Positions 41,119-50,554 of a stretch of DNA of 64,000 bases are shown here, in pieces. The stretch's first letter is position 1. Every line of letters starts with the position of its first letter. A model generated the notes under the pieces. It did not search any database. It was not told the DNA's origin and saw nothing but the letters and a program-made list of their open reading frames with translations. Source of the stretch: GWE2-51-13 sp041736705 (GTDB lineage Bacteria; Bacillota_I; Bacilli_A; Erysipelotrichales; Erysipelotrichaceae); NCBI GenBank assembly GCA_041736705.1, contig JBGSTC010000033.1:1-64000 (forward strand), in the 5' to 3' direction. A program made the position numbers and the translations under genes.

Positions 41119-42825
41119 TTATTTGTTGAGAGACTTCTTGATGAGTTCGACGACTTCGTCGTAGGTTGACTTCGTCAAGGCTTCGGCAGCCAGTTTCTTC
41201 ATCTCGGCATAGCTAAGGGATCGGACCATTTTGCGTGCCTGAAGGATCGAACTGGCGGACATACTGAATTCATCCAGACCCAAACCAAGCAATACGGGGA
41301 CGGCCAGTTCTTCCCCGGCCATTTCTCCGCACATCCCGACCCATTTGCCTTGGCTATGGCCACCGTCGATGGTCATTTTGATCAGGCGAAGGATCGCGGG
41401 GTTGAAGGGTTGGTAGAGGTAGGCGACTTTTTCGCTCATCCGGTCGGCTGCCATCGAATATTGGATCAAGTCGTTGGTCCCGATCGAAAGGAAGTCGGCT
41501 TCTTTGGCGAATTGGTCGGCCAATACGGCGGCTGCGGGAATCTCGACCATCATCCCGATTTGGATTTCGTCGGAGACGTCGACGCCTTCGGATTTGAGGA
41601 CGGCTTTTTCTTCCAAAACGAAGGTCTTCGCGGCACGGAATTCATCCAGGGTCGCGATCATCGGGAACATGATGCAAAGTCTTCCGAAGACGCTGGCGCG
41701 CAATAGTGCACGGACCTGCGTTCTGAAGATATCCTTGCGGTCCAGACACAAACGGATCGCACGATATCCCAGGAAGGGGTTCATTTCATGCGGGAACGGA
41801 AGATAGGGAAGTTCCTTATCCCCGCCGATATCCAAGGTACGGACGACGACCGGGCGTTTGCCCATGCGTTCCAACACCTTCTTATACGCGAAGAATTGTT
41901 CTTCTTCGGTCGGTAAGGCTTGTGAATCCATATAGAGGAATTCGGTACGGTAGAGACCGACGCCTTCGCCTCCGTTATTCAATACGCTGTCCGCATCGTT
42001 GGGGTTGCCGATGTTGCCGACCAGTTCGACATGGTGTCCGTCACTCGTGACGCTATCCGCATCCTTCAATACTTTCAGACTCATTTTCAATTCATGGAAA
42101 CGTTCGGCTTTCTTGCTATAGTCATGGATTTCCGTTTCGTTCGGGTTGATGATGACGATCCCGTCCAGCGCATCGAGGATGATGAAGTCCCCGTGTTTGA
42201 CATCGTCCAGCAGTCCGTTGATTCCGACGACCGCCGGGATTTCAAGGGAGCGGGCCATGATGGCGCTGTGGGAAGTCCGTCCGCCGATCGCGGTCGCAAA
42301 TCCTTTGGTGAATTGTTTGTTTAACTGCGCGGTGTCGGAGGGCGTCAAATCGTGGGCGACGATGACCGTCTCCTCGCTGATCAAACTGAGATCCGGAAGA
42401 ACCTTGCCCAATAAATGACATTTGATGCGGAACGTGACATCCTTGATGTCGGCGGCACGTTCGCGGAAATACGCGTCGTCCATCGACTCGAACATCGTGA
42501 TGAACATGTTCCCGACTTCGTTTGTGGCATAATCGGCGTTCACATTGTCCGATTTGATCATCTCTTCGATCTGTCCGGTGAATTCGGGATCGTCGCAAAC
42601 CATCAAGTGGGCGTCGAAAATCGCCAGTTCTTCATCGGAAAGACGGCCTTTCGCCTTTTCCTGGATGACCAAAATATCTTTCTTCGTCTTCTCCAGACAT
42701 TCATGGAAATGCACGATTTCCTGTGTCGGGTCGACTTCCTTCTTTACGATGTCCAATACGGGTTGCTCAAGCTTGTACGCTTTCGCGAGCACCACGCCTG
42801 ATGATGCCGCAATACCTTTTAGCAT
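41119..42825 (-). CDS. ptsI: PTS enzyme I
   Basis: A 568-residue phosphoenolpyruvate-protein phosphotransferase: HPr-binding N domain, phospho-His186 in GGRTSHSAIMAR, and a PEP-binding TIM barrel with EGVGLYRTEFLYM, DIGGDKELPY and the active-site Cys in GMCGEMAG. It passes phosphate from PEP to HPr for sugar uptake or regulation. Full length with intact residues. AGGAGGACA site, 10 bases after acpP. No HPr or enzyme II gene is in this window. Confidence 0.96.
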   Translation of the reverse strand: MLKGIAASSGVVLAKAYKLEQPVLDIVKKEVDPTQEIVHFHECLEKTKKDILVIQEKAKGRLSDEELAIFDAHLMVCDDPEFTGQIEEMIKSDNVNADYATNEVGNMFITMFESMDDAYFRERAADIKDVTFRIKCHLLGKVLPDLSLISEETVIVAHDLTPSDTAQLNKQFTKGFATAIGGRTSHSAIMARSLEIPAVVGINGLLDDVKHGDFIILDALDGIVIINPNETEIHDYSKKAERFHELKMSLKVLKDADSVTSDGHHVELVGNIGNPNDADSVLNNGGEGVGLYRTEFLYMDSQALPTEEEQFFAYKKVLERMGKRPVVVRTLDIGGDKELPYLPFPHEMNPFLGYRAIRLCLDRKDIFRTQVRALLRASVFGRLCIMFPMIATLDEFRAAKTFVLEEKAVLKSEGVDVSDEIQIGMMVEIPAAAVLADQFAKEADFLSIGTNDLIQYSMAADRMSEKVAYLYQPFNPAILRLIKMTIDGGHSQGKWVGMCGEMAGEELAVPVLLGLGLDEFSMSASSILQARKMVRSLSYAEMKKLAAEALTKSTYDEVVELIKKSLNK

Positions 42826-42835
42826 AGTTGTCCTC

Positions 42836-43063
42836 CTATTGTTTTTTACTGCGAATCAAATCCGAAACCTCTCCCATTGTTTTCAAGGCCAAGAGTTCAT
42901 CGTCTTCAAACACCAAATCGAACTTCTCTTCGACCTGCAAAATCAATTCCACAAGGTCCAATGAATCGATGCCGAGGTCCTTCAGGGACGTCTCTTGGGT
43001 GATCGAGTCAGCATGCCCGGTCTTGTTTGCGATGAGTGTCCGCAAATACTCGTACGCTTCCAT
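42836..43063 (-). CDS. acpP: Acyl carrier protein
   Basis: 75 residues, acidic, four-helix ACP with the phosphopantetheine attachment Ser34 in GIDSLDLVEL. It carries acyl chains for lipid synthesis, for example to acyl-phosphate for PlsY. The ATG at 43063 follows AGAGGAGGTG; an earlier in-frame ATG lies in the promoter. First gene before ptsI. Confidence 0.93.
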   Translation of the reverse strand: MEAYEYLRTLIANKTGHADSITQETSLKDLGIDSLDLVELILQVEEKFDLVFEDDELLALKTMGEVSDLIRSKKQ

Positions 43064-43085
43064 TTTTAGGCACCTCCTCTTGGTA

Positions 43086-43114
43086 ATTCTATCACGAATC
43101 ACCCATGGAGACAA
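43086..43114 (-). promoter_or_regulatory. Promoter of acpP-ptsI
   Basis: Minus-strand TTGTCT, 17 bp, TGA-TAGAAT (extended -10). It overlaps the end of the upstream small gene. Confidence 0.7.
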
Positions 43115-43419
43115 CGCAAAAATGCGTCCATCGAGCGTCCCTTCAGGCGGTAGTAGGTGGTTTTCGCATAGTAGTCCATCCACCAGTTTCTCTGTGCCGG
43201 TTCCAGGAAGTCATGGGCGATGATGCGGTAGGCGTCTTGGTCCAGGGAATGCAAAACATCGTCGATCGTCAATACATAGGCCAAGTCGTATCCCATGCTT
43301 TCTTCATGGATTTCCCCGATCAGTTCCTTGACTTGGATGCTTCGCTTCACTTGGTTGTACGCATGGCAGTGGAAGCGTACCAGCGTTTCTTTTTCTTTGT
43401 AATTATAGTTTGTTTTCAT
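43099..43419 (-). CDS. Small helical protein, unknown (possible sigma-4-like)
   Basis: 106 residues, cytosolic and mostly helical. The last 45 residues (a long helix, then YYAKTTYYRLKGRSMDAFLRCL) resemble the STYYRxxxxAxxxF end of region-4-like or ArpU-type helix-turn-helix proteins. Uncharacterised small proteins of this shape occur in Mollicutes near acyl carrier protein genes (the MG284 group); that link is from memory and needs a search. ATG at 43419 with AGGGGAC. It sits between the V-ATPase terminator and acpP. Confidence 0.6.
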   Translation of the reverse strand: MKTNYNYKEKETLVRFHCHAYNQVKRSIQVKELIGEIHEESMGYDLAYVLTIDDVLHSLDQDAYRIIAHDFLEPAQRNWWMDYYAKTTYYRLKGRSMDAFLRCLHG

Positions 43420-43473
43420 CTGAGTCCCCTGCTCCACTCTATGCACGCGACGAAACATTTCCTGAGAAATAAA

Positions 43474-43502
43474 GAAAAAAAACATCCGGGAATTCCGGAT
43501 GT
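43474..43502 (-). terminator. Terminator of the V-ATPase operon
   Basis: Minus strand: ACATCCGG AATT CCCGGATGT, then eight T. The first arm starts at the TGA stop of the subunit D gene. Confidence 0.88.
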
Positions 43503-44116
43503 CAGGCTCTCGCCTTCTTGTTTTTGATGACTTTTAAGCGGGTGAATTCTTCCCGTTCTTTTTCTTCCAGGGCGTCCGAGATGAATTTGATGTCGTCTTG
43601 GAGCTGGGGGAGAACGATGTTACGCAATGCGTTGGCACGTTTCTGTGTCTTCTGGATGGCACGGGCGAGACGGAAGACGGAATTGTCGATCTCCGCCAAT
43701 AATACGGTCATGCGCTTGGCTTGGAGGAATTTCAAGCTGGCTTCATCGAGTTTCGAGTTGGATTCGTCGAACCCGTATTCGAAAGTCAGTTCGGTGTCTT
43801 CCAATCGTACGTTGGGGATTTCGACCCCCATGACGCTGCGATAGACGATGCTGACGCCGTTCTCGATGGAGACGGCGTTGGCGATCTGCGTGACGACACC
43901 CAGGGAGATGTTGGCTTGCTGGAGGGAGAGATAGGCTTCGGCGTAGGTCTGCGTAATCTGGTCGCGGAGTATTTTCACCTTGTCGACCAACAGCATCATC
44001 TCGCGGATCAAGACGTTGCGTTTGCGATCCATCAGGTCATACCCTAGTTTCGCCAACTGCATCGATTTTTTGGTCGCGATCAAATTTCCTTTGGTGGGCG
44101 AAAGACGGGTTGCCAT
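43502..44116 (-). CDS. V-type ATPase subunit D
   Basis: 204 residues forming a long antiparallel coiled coil: the central rotor shaft that turns inside the A3B3 head. The N-terminal LSPTKGNLIATKKSMQLAKLGYDLMDRKR is the family signature. Last gene of the operon, 4 bases after subunit B. Confidence 0.94.
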   Translation of the reverse strand: MATRLSPTKGNLIATKKSMQLAKLGYDLMDRKRNVLIREMMLLVDKVKILRDQITQTYAEAYLSLQQANISLGVVTQIANAVSIENGVSIVYRSVMGVEIPNVRLEDTELTFEYGFDESNSKLDEASLKFLQAKRMTVLLAEIDNSVFRLARAIQKTQKRANALRNIVLPQLQDDIKFISDALEEKEREEFTRLKVIKNKKARA

Positions 44117-44120
44117 GTCT

Positions 44121-45557
44121 CTACTTCCTTAGGACGGCGTCGAGTTTGCCGCCCTTCAACGCCATGAAATGAGCGATGGCGCGGTCGCTATCGTAATATT
44201 CGCTGATCAGGTCGCTGGAGAGACGATCCAGTTCGGTTTTAGGTAACAGACTAAGCAGGTTCCACCCTAGATTCAAGGTTTCAAGGATGTCGCGGTTGAC
44301 CGTGAAGCCTTGTCCGATGAAGTATTGTTCAAAGAGGCGTCCGAAAGCCATGTGCTTGCGGTCGACTTCGGAGAGTTCTTCTTCCCCGATAACCGAGGCT
44401 AAGGCGCGGGCATCCTGCACTTTCGCATAGGAAGCGAAGAGTTGGGTGCTGACCGCGGAATGGTCCTTGCGGGTATAGCCTTCTCCGATCCCGTCTTTCA
44501 TCAAGCGGGATAGCGAGGGGAGCACGCCGATGGGAGGATAGATGCCGACTTGCCACAAGTTACTGTCAAGAACGATCTGACCTTCGGTGATGTATCCGGT
44601 CAAGTCGGGGACGGGGTGGGTGATGTCGTTGTTGGGCATGGTCAAGATCGGGATTTGCGTAACCGATCCGGATTTCCCTTCGACGATCCCCGCCCGTTCG
44701 TAGAGCGAGGCCAAATCGGAATAGAGATAACCAGGGTAACCTTTGCGTCCCGGGATTTCTTCTTTGGAAGATGAGAATTCACGTAGGGCTTCGCAATAGG
44801 AGGTGACATCGGTCATGATGACCAGGATGTGCATCCCTTGGTCGAACGCCAGGTATTCCGCGACGGTCAAGGCGCAGCGCGGGGTAAGGATCCGTTCGAT
44901 GATGGGGTCGTTGGAGAGGTTGAGGAACATGACGACCTTCTCCATGACGCCGGTTTCTTCGAAACTGCGTTTGAAGAAGTCGGCGACGTCGTTCTTGACG
45001 CCCATCGCGGCGAAAACGATGCCGAACTTCTTGCCTTCGTCCTTGGCGATGTTCGCCTGACGTACGATCTGTACCGCCAATTGGTTATGGGGTAGACCGG
45101 AGCCGGAGAAGATCGGGAGTTTCTGACCGCGGATCAAGGTGTTCAGTCCGTCGATCGACGAGATCCCAGTGTTGATGTAGTTACGCGGGTATTTGCGGCA
45201 GACCGGATTCAAGGAACGTCCGTTGATGTCCGCCTTCTTATCCGCATAGACATCGCCCAATCCGTCGATCGGCCGACCGGCGCCATTGAAGATGCGTCCG
45301 AGGATTTCTGTGGAGAGGCTGATTTCCATGGGGTGTCCCATTAAACGTGTTTTCGTGTTGGTTTTTGATAAGCCGGACGTCCCTTCGAAGACTTGGATGA
45401 CCGCACGGTTCCCCGTGATTTCGACGACACGTCCGTTACGGACGCTCCCGTCATCCAACAAGAGTTCGACCACTTCTTCAAAGCCGACATCGGGGACTTG
45501 GTCGATGACGACCAGGGGACCTCTGATTTCTTTTAATCCTACGATTTGCAGACTCAT
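44121..45557 (-). CDS. V-type ATPase subunit B (non-catalytic)
   Basis: 478 residues. A RecA-like nucleotide-binding subunit without a full Walker A, as expected for B; family motifs GRPIDG, FSGSGLPHNQLA, MTDVTSYCEALRE and PGRKGYPGYLYSDL are intact. It alternates with A in the hexameric head. Confidence 0.96.
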   Translation of the reverse strand: MSLQIVGLKEIRGPLVVIDQVPDVGFEEVVELLLDDGSVRNGRVVEITGNRAVIQVFEGTSGLSKTNTKTRLMGHPMEISLSTEILGRIFNGAGRPIDGLGDVYADKKADINGRSLNPVCRKYPRNYINTGISSIDGLNTLIRGQKLPIFSGSGLPHNQLAVQIVRQANIAKDEGKKFGIVFAAMGVKNDVADFFKRSFEETGVMEKVVMFLNLSNDPIIERILTPRCALTVAEYLAFDQGMHILVIMTDVTSYCEALREFSSSKEEIPGRKGYPGYLYSDLASLYERAGIVEGKSGSVTQIPILTMPNNDITHPVPDLTGYITEGQIVLDSNLWQVGIYPPIGVLPSLSRLMKDGIGEGYTRKDHSAVSTQLFASYAKVQDARALASVIGEEELSEVDRKHMAFGRLFEQYFIGQGFTVNRDILETLNLGWNLLSLLPKTELDRLSSDLISEYYDSDRAIAHFMALKGGKLDAVLRK

Positions 45558-45568
45558 GGGTACCCTCC

Positions 45569-47320
45569 TTACTGTACGCTCGCCAGGGCGTCGTCGATCT
45601 TCTTGAAATAACCGTCAAGAAGTTCAAGGGCGCTGTTGGGGACGTCATATTTGATTTTGATCAATTCATCGAAGATCCCGGTACGCAATACGGCGCTGAT
45701 GGTCCGTTTGGTCGCGAGGACTTTCAAACATTCCTGACGCAGATAGGAAATCAGTTGAAGCATCTTGAACTGTTTCTCAAAGGGTACGTAGGTGTCTTCG
45801 GGATGGAAGGCGTTTTGCTGGAGGAAACCGACGCGGATGACGCGGGCGATTTCAAGGGTCAGTTTCTGGTCGTCGGGTAAAACATCCGACCCGATCAGTT
45901 TGACGATTTCCATCAATTGGGTTTCTTCATGCAGGACGGACATCATTTCGGCACGCAGCGGGATGAAGCGGCGGTCGACGTTGGTGTCGTACCAGCGTTT
46001 TAAGTCGTCGAGGTATTCCGAATACGAAATCGTCCAGTTGATGGCCGGGAAATGGCGGGCATAGGCCAACGATTTATCCAACGCCCAGAACGAACGGACG
46101 AAACGTTTGGTGTTTTGCGTGACGGGTTCGGAGAAGTCCGCGCCCTGCGGGGAGACGGCACCGATGATGGTGACGGATCCCGGGTTTCCGCTAAGGGTTT
46201 CGACGAAACCCGCGCGTTCATAGAACTGGGAAATACGGGAAGGAAGATACGCGGGGAATCCTTCTTCCGCCGGCATTTCTTCCAAGCGTCCAGAAATCTC
46301 ACGCAAGGCTTCCGCCCAACGCGACGTACTGTCGGCCATGACGGCGACGTGGTAGCCCATGTCGCGATAGTATTCGGCCAAGGTGATTCCGGTATAGATG
46401 CTGGCTTCACGTGCGGCTACGGGCATGTTTGAGGTGTTGGCGATCAATACTGTACGGTCGGTCAAGGGTTTGTGGGACTTGGGGTCGACCAGTTCGGAGA
46501 ATTCTTCCAAAACCTGGGTCATTTCATTCCCACGCTCGCCGCAACCGACATAGACGATGATGTCCGCGTCGCACCATTTCGCCAACTGATGCTGGGTCAT
46601 GGTCTTCCCTGCCCCGAATCCGCCCGGTACGGCGGCCGCGCCGCCTTTGGCGATGGGGAAGAAAGTGTCGATGACACGTTGTCCCGTGATCAGAGGCACG
46701 GAAATGACATGGCGCTTGGTGACCGGACGCGCTTGGCGGATCGGCCATTTCTGGATCATCGTCAATTCATGGACGACGCCGTATTTATCTTTGACTTGAA
46801 GAAGGACATCGTTGAGGGTATGTAGACCGTCGTCGAGTTTCGCGACGACCACCCCGTCGAGTCCGACCGGGATCATGAAGCGGTGTTGGATCAAGGACGT
46901 CTCGGGGCAGGTGGCGAAAATATGGCCGGATTCGACCGTATCGCCGACCTTTACGTTAAAGGTGACATCCCAGGGTTTCGTCGTATTCAAGGTCGCGATG
47001 CCGCGTCCTTCGGTGACATACATGCCGAATTTCTCGGCCATTTCTTTCAATGGACGTTCGATTCCGTCGAAGATGTTGGTGAGGATGCCCGGACCCAGGA
47101 TCGCGTTTAACGGCGAACCGCTGGAAAAGACGGGTTCCCCGACCTTTAACCCCGTGGTCGATTCATAAACCTGGATCGTCGTGTAGACATCGTCGATCCC
47201 GATGACTTCACCCAATAATTCTTTCTTTCCGACATAGACCATTTCCAGCATCTGTAGATCGCTGGCGTCTTTGATTTTCACAACCGGTCCGTTGATCGAA
47301 TAGATGACATTTTGACTCAT
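45569..47320 (-). CDS. V-type ATPase subunit A (catalytic)
   Basis: 583 residues. Catalytic ATP-binding subunit with Walker A GFGAGKT at 234-240, the catalytic Glu in GERGNEM, MADSTSRWAEALRE, and the extra non-homologous region (about 110-200) that separates V/A-type A subunits from F-type beta. Confidence 0.97.
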   Translation of the reverse strand: MSQNVIYSINGPVVKIKDASDLQMLEMVYVGKKELLGEVIGIDDVYTTIQVYESTTGLKVGEPVFSSGSPLNAILGPGILTNIFDGIERPLKEMAEKFGMYVTEGRGIATLNTTKPWDVTFNVKVGDTVESGHIFATCPETSLIQHRFMIPVGLDGVVVAKLDDGLHTLNDVLLQVKDKYGVVHELTMIQKWPIRQARPVTKRHVISVPLITGQRVIDTFFPIAKGGAAAVPGGFGAGKTMTQHQLAKWCDADIIVYVGCGERGNEMTQVLEEFSELVDPKSHKPLTDRTVLIANTSNMPVAAREASIYTGITLAEYYRDMGYHVAVMADSTSRWAEALREISGRLEEMPAEEGFPAYLPSRISQFYERAGFVETLSGNPGSVTIIGAVSPQGADFSEPVTQNTKRFVRSFWALDKSLAYARHFPAINWTISYSEYLDDLKRWYDTNVDRRFIPLRAEMMSVLHEETQLMEIVKLIGSDVLPDDQKLTLEIARVIRVGFLQQNAFHPEDTYVPFEKQFKMLQLISYLRQECLKVLATKRTISAVLRTGIFDELIKIKYDVPNSALELLDGYFKKIDDALASVQ

Positions 47321-47335
47321 ATCGTACCTTCTTTC

Positions 47336-47926
47336 TTAGAGGACCAGTTTGGAATGGTTGAAGAACCATTCCCGTTGGGAGTGTAGGCGGTTATCGAACG
47401 TATCGTCGATTTCCAGTCGCTTGTTTTCGCTGACCAACAGGAAACCGCCGATATGGATCAGATCGCTCACCGATACTTCATAGTCCAGCGATAATTCGTG
47501 TAGGATTTTTTTGAACAGTTCGATGTCGCTCGCCCTGACAAGCAAGGTGGCTTTCCCGAGATCGCCGCGCTCGCTCAGTTTCTTCAACTTATCGCGGTTG
47601 TATCCTTCGTATTCCGTACCGCCGACGAAAGTCGTCAAGTCGTTTTGGACATCCTTAAAGAGAGCGTCGACCAATTCGGCACGCCGTTTCAATAAGTCGT
47701 GTTTGACTTTCCATTTCGCCTGCGATTCGTTTTGAATCAGATTCCCGCGCAATTCGTGCAGTTCTTGTTCTTTATAAATGGCGGCTTCCTCTTCCGCTTT
47801 GTTGCGGATGGTCGCCAGGATATCGCGTCGCTGCGTTTCCATGTCCCATTGCAGGTCATGGAGTTGTTCTTGTGTCTTCGCATCGATTTCCAAGATCAGG
47901 CGTTGCGCGATTTGTTCTTTTTCCAA
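47336..47926 (-). CDS. V-type ATPase subunit E
   Basis: About 196 residues: a long N-terminal helix (to about 90) and a globular C-terminal part. It forms a peripheral stalk with subunit H/G, holding the head still. A TTG start at 47926 is 8 bases from the GAGG that overlaps the upstream stop; a GTG at 47935 overlaps that site and is less likely. Confidence 0.88.
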   Translation of the reverse strand: MEKEQIAQRLILEIDAKTQEQLHDLQWDMETQRRDILATIRNKAEEEAAIYKEQELHELRGNLIQNESQAKWKVKHDLLKRRAELVDALFKDVQNDLTTFVGGTEYEGYNRDKLKKLSERGDLGKATLLVRASDIELFKKILHELSLDYEVSVSDLIHIGGFLLVSENKRLEIDDTFDNRLHSQREWFFNHSKLVL

Positions 47927-47936
47927 TGGGTTCACC

Positions 47937-48245
47937 TCAGATCTTTATGCCGATGGCTTCACTAATGTATTTGTCGATGGTCTCCCCGATTTTCGCCGAA
48001 CCGTGACGGTCCGGGATTTCCACGATTAAAGGACGTTGCATCCGGAGCTTCTTCTCGGCGATCACTTCCGGGCAGGTGCTGATGCACAAGGTCGTCATCA
48101 AAACGATGGCGATTTCCGGGTCGGCGATCGCACGGTCGAGCTCGCTGAGCACTTCCGTACGCGTGTGGGCGACCACCCCTTCGATCCCCGCCAATCGCAT
48201 TCCCATACGGGTATCGGTATTGTCGCTGATCACGAAGAATTTCAT
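47937..48245 (-). CDS. V-type ATPase subunit F
   Basis: 102 residues with the Rossmann-like fold of subunit F (MKFFVISDNTDTRMGMRLAGIEG; IAIVLMTTLCI). It binds the D shaft in the central stalk. It lies between K and E; in most operons it lies just before A. Confidence 0.92.
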   Translation of the reverse strand: MKFFVISDNTDTRMGMRLAGIEGVVAHTRTEVLSELDRAIADPEIAIVLMTTLCISTCPEVIAEKKLRMQRPLIVEIPDRHGSAKIGETIDKYISEAIGIKI

Positions 48246-48249
48246 GGGA

Positions 48250-48696
48250 CTAGAGTTTGTTGATGATCAAGATGGAGATCAGCAAGCCGTAGATGGCGAC
48301 CCCTTCGGCCAAGGCGACGAAGATCATCGCTTTACCGAAGTTTTCCGGGTTCTCGGAAATCGCGCCGATGGCGGCGGGAGCCGCGGCGGCGACGGCGAAA
48401 CCGGCACCCAAGGCGGATGCACTGGTGGAAATGGCGGCGGCGAGGAAGCCCATCCCTTGGGCGAAGGATCCTGCGAAGGACGTCGTTTCCGCGACTTCTT
48501 CAGCGGCGAAAGCGACCAAGCCACCCAATTGGAAGACGATGACGCTCAAGAACGCGGCTGCAAACAAGCAGACTTGCAGTACGACACGGAACTTGGCGTT
48601 TTTGGCATTCACTTTGCCTTGAAGAACGGGGATGATGGGAAGTGAAATCAGAGCGATGATCGCCAACGGGGCGACAATTTCGAAAAAGTTTAACAT
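48250..48696 (-). CDS. V-type ATPase subunit K (rotor-ring proteolipid)
   Basis: 148 residues with four hydrophobic helices. Only the second hairpin has the proteolipid pattern (GMGFLAAAIS to GAI, then VALAEGVAIYG), with the ion-carrying Glu131; the first hairpin (5-62) lacks a carboxylate, as in other V-type K subunits. Glu131 is followed by Gly, not Ser/Thr, which leans towards H+ over Na+ (tentative). Confidence 0.9.
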   Translation of the reverse strand: MLNFFEIVAPLAIIALISLPIIPVLQGKVNAKNAKFRVVLQVCLFAAAFLSVIVFQLGGLVAFAAEEVAETTSFAGSFAQGMGFLAAAISTSASALGAGFAVAAAAPAAIGAISENPENFGKAMIFVALAEGVAIYGLLISILIINKL

Positions 48697-48712
48697 AGGT
48701 TTCCTCCTGGTT

Positions 48713-50539
48713 TTAGTTTTGCATGTTGGTAGGGACGTATTTCTTGCCCCCGCCTTCGAAATAACGGCTGAACATCTCGTAATATTCTAGACGCAGGGTT
48801 TGGATCCCTACGATCAACCCTTCCAAACCGATGACGAACAAGTTCCCGATGATCAAGGTGACGATTCCGAACTTGCCGGTCATCCCTTCCAGGACGGTGA
48901 CGACGATCATCATCCCCGCATGGGACATGACGAACCCACCGACACGCAGGAAGGACATCGAGTTGGTCATGAAGCTCAAGATGACTTCGAAGAGTTCGAA
49001 GAAACTTTCGACCAGATAACCACCCCAACCTTCATGCGGCTTGACTTGAAGCTTCGCGATGAGGTTTTTCAGCGGGACACGGAAGAGGATGATGACCAGC
49101 GGGACGATCAGGAATAAACCGATCGTGAACGGATTCGCCACGTTGATCTTAAGCCCCATCTGAAGCGCGACCCCGAACAGGATCGATCCGTAGAAGATCC
49201 ATCCTGCGATGCCGTTCTGACTAAAGAGGGCGTCGCCGTAGTTTTTGCGTTTGAACTGAAGAACGATATTGATGGTCATGGACAAGAGGATCAGGATGGC
49301 TCCCAGCGCGATCGCCGCGCCAAGCAGTGGCATCGTGAATTCAGGTTCCATGACATGGATGGGTTTGGATGCGAAGCCCAAGGCCTGATACATCGGATTC
49401 AGGAGTTCTTCGTTTCCGAAGACCGATCCGTACAAGGTACCGAAGATCATCGACGAGAAACCGATCCGATGGACGATTCCCCAGAGTTTGCCTTTGGTCT
49501 TACGATAAAGGAACCACCCGATGACGACCAAGAGGAATCCCTGACCCAAATCCCCGAACATGATCCCGAATAACAAGGCATAGGTGACGGAGACGTAGAA
49601 CGTCGGGTCGAATTCGCCGTAATGGGGTAAGCCGTACATTTCGACGAAGAGTTCGAAGGGTTGGGCGAACCAATTGTTTCGCAGGACGGTCGGAGGTTCA
49701 AGACCTTCTTCCAACCCGGCCGGGAAATCCTGGATGACCACGTCGGTCATCTCCCCGAACATCGTCTTGTATTTCTTCACGCGCCGTTGCGGTACGAAGC
49801 CGGTGATGACGGCGGTTTTATCGAAGAGGGCGATGTACTTGTAGAACTTGCGGATATCCGCACAGTGTTTCACATAGCCGTAGATTTTCCCAAGCACGGA
49901 TTCGCAATCGAAGACCAATTGCTTCTCATCCACTTTCGGAATGGCGATGGGCTCATAGAAGAGACTGTCGAAGAGTTTCGCGACTTCCGTCTTGTTTTCA
50001 TTGAGCGTGACGTAGAACACCCAGGCATAGTGGTTGTTTTTCGACAGGATGGTCGCCGCATAGCGTTTCTCGTCGTGTAACGGAAGCTTCGACAGACTGC
50101 TGATCGGTAAACGTCCGAAATTCACGGTCGTATACTTCGTATGGTTCAGCGCGTCGATGTTGAATTCGCGAAGCTTGGTCAGCGCATCCTTGTCTTCTTT
50201 GGTCAGCGAGGATTGGTTCATCAACGTTTCGTTGATTTTTTCATAGTTGTTTTCGACTTGCGTAAGGTACGCTTCGATCTCATCGTTGGTGAAGGTCGTC
50301 ACACCGTCGAATGAACACATCAGTTCGGAATGAAGACTCCGGATGATGCTTTCGATCCGGTTGAGATAGTCCGCATAGGTGCTATCTTCCGGAAGGAGTT
50401 CCCCGCCGTTCCCGTCGTTGACCACATGGGACGCTAGTTCCGCATGCAGGTCGCGGGTGGAGAACGCGGTCAACAGGATTTTTTCGATGTTTTCTTTCGA
50501 ACCGGCCAAACGTAAGAGCCGCATTTTCTCAATTGCCAT
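48713..50539 (-). CDS. V-type ATPase subunit I (a-type stator)
   Basis: 608 residues. The cytosolic N half (to about 320) carries coiled-coil arms that hold the stalks; the C half has about seven membrane helices forming the ion half-channels. Motifs YGLPHYGEFDPT, FGIMFGDLGQG and SFLRVGGFVMSHAG are conserved. Confidence 0.95.
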   Translation of the reverse strand: MAIEKMRLLRLAGSKENIEKILLTAFSTRDLHAELASHVVNDGNGGELLPEDSTYADYLNRIESIIRSLHSELMCSFDGVTTFTNDEIEAYLTQVENNYEKINETLMNQSSLTKEDKDALTKLREFNIDALNHTKYTTVNFGRLPISSLSKLPLHDEKRYAATILSKNNHYAWVFYVTLNENKTEVAKLFDSLFYEPIAIPKVDEKQLVFDCESVLGKIYGYVKHCADIRKFYKYIALFDKTAVITGFVPQRRVKKYKTMFGEMTDVVIQDFPAGLEEGLEPPTVLRNNWFAQPFELFVEMYGLPHYGEFDPTFYVSVTYALLFGIMFGDLGQGFLLVVIGWFLYRKTKGKLWGIVHRIGFSSMIFGTLYGSVFGNEELLNPMYQALGFASKPIHVMEPEFTMPLLGAAIALGAILILLSMTINIVLQFKRKNYGDALFSQNGIAGWIFYGSILFGVALQMGLKINVANPFTIGLFLIVPLVIILFRVPLKNLIAKLQVKPHEGWGGYLVESFFELFEVILSFMTNSMSFLRVGGFVMSHAGMMIVVTVLEGMTGKFGIVTLIIGNLFVIGLEGLIVGIQTLRLEYYEMFSRYFEGGGKKYVPTNMQN

Positions 50540-50554
50540 TTTACACCTTCTTTT

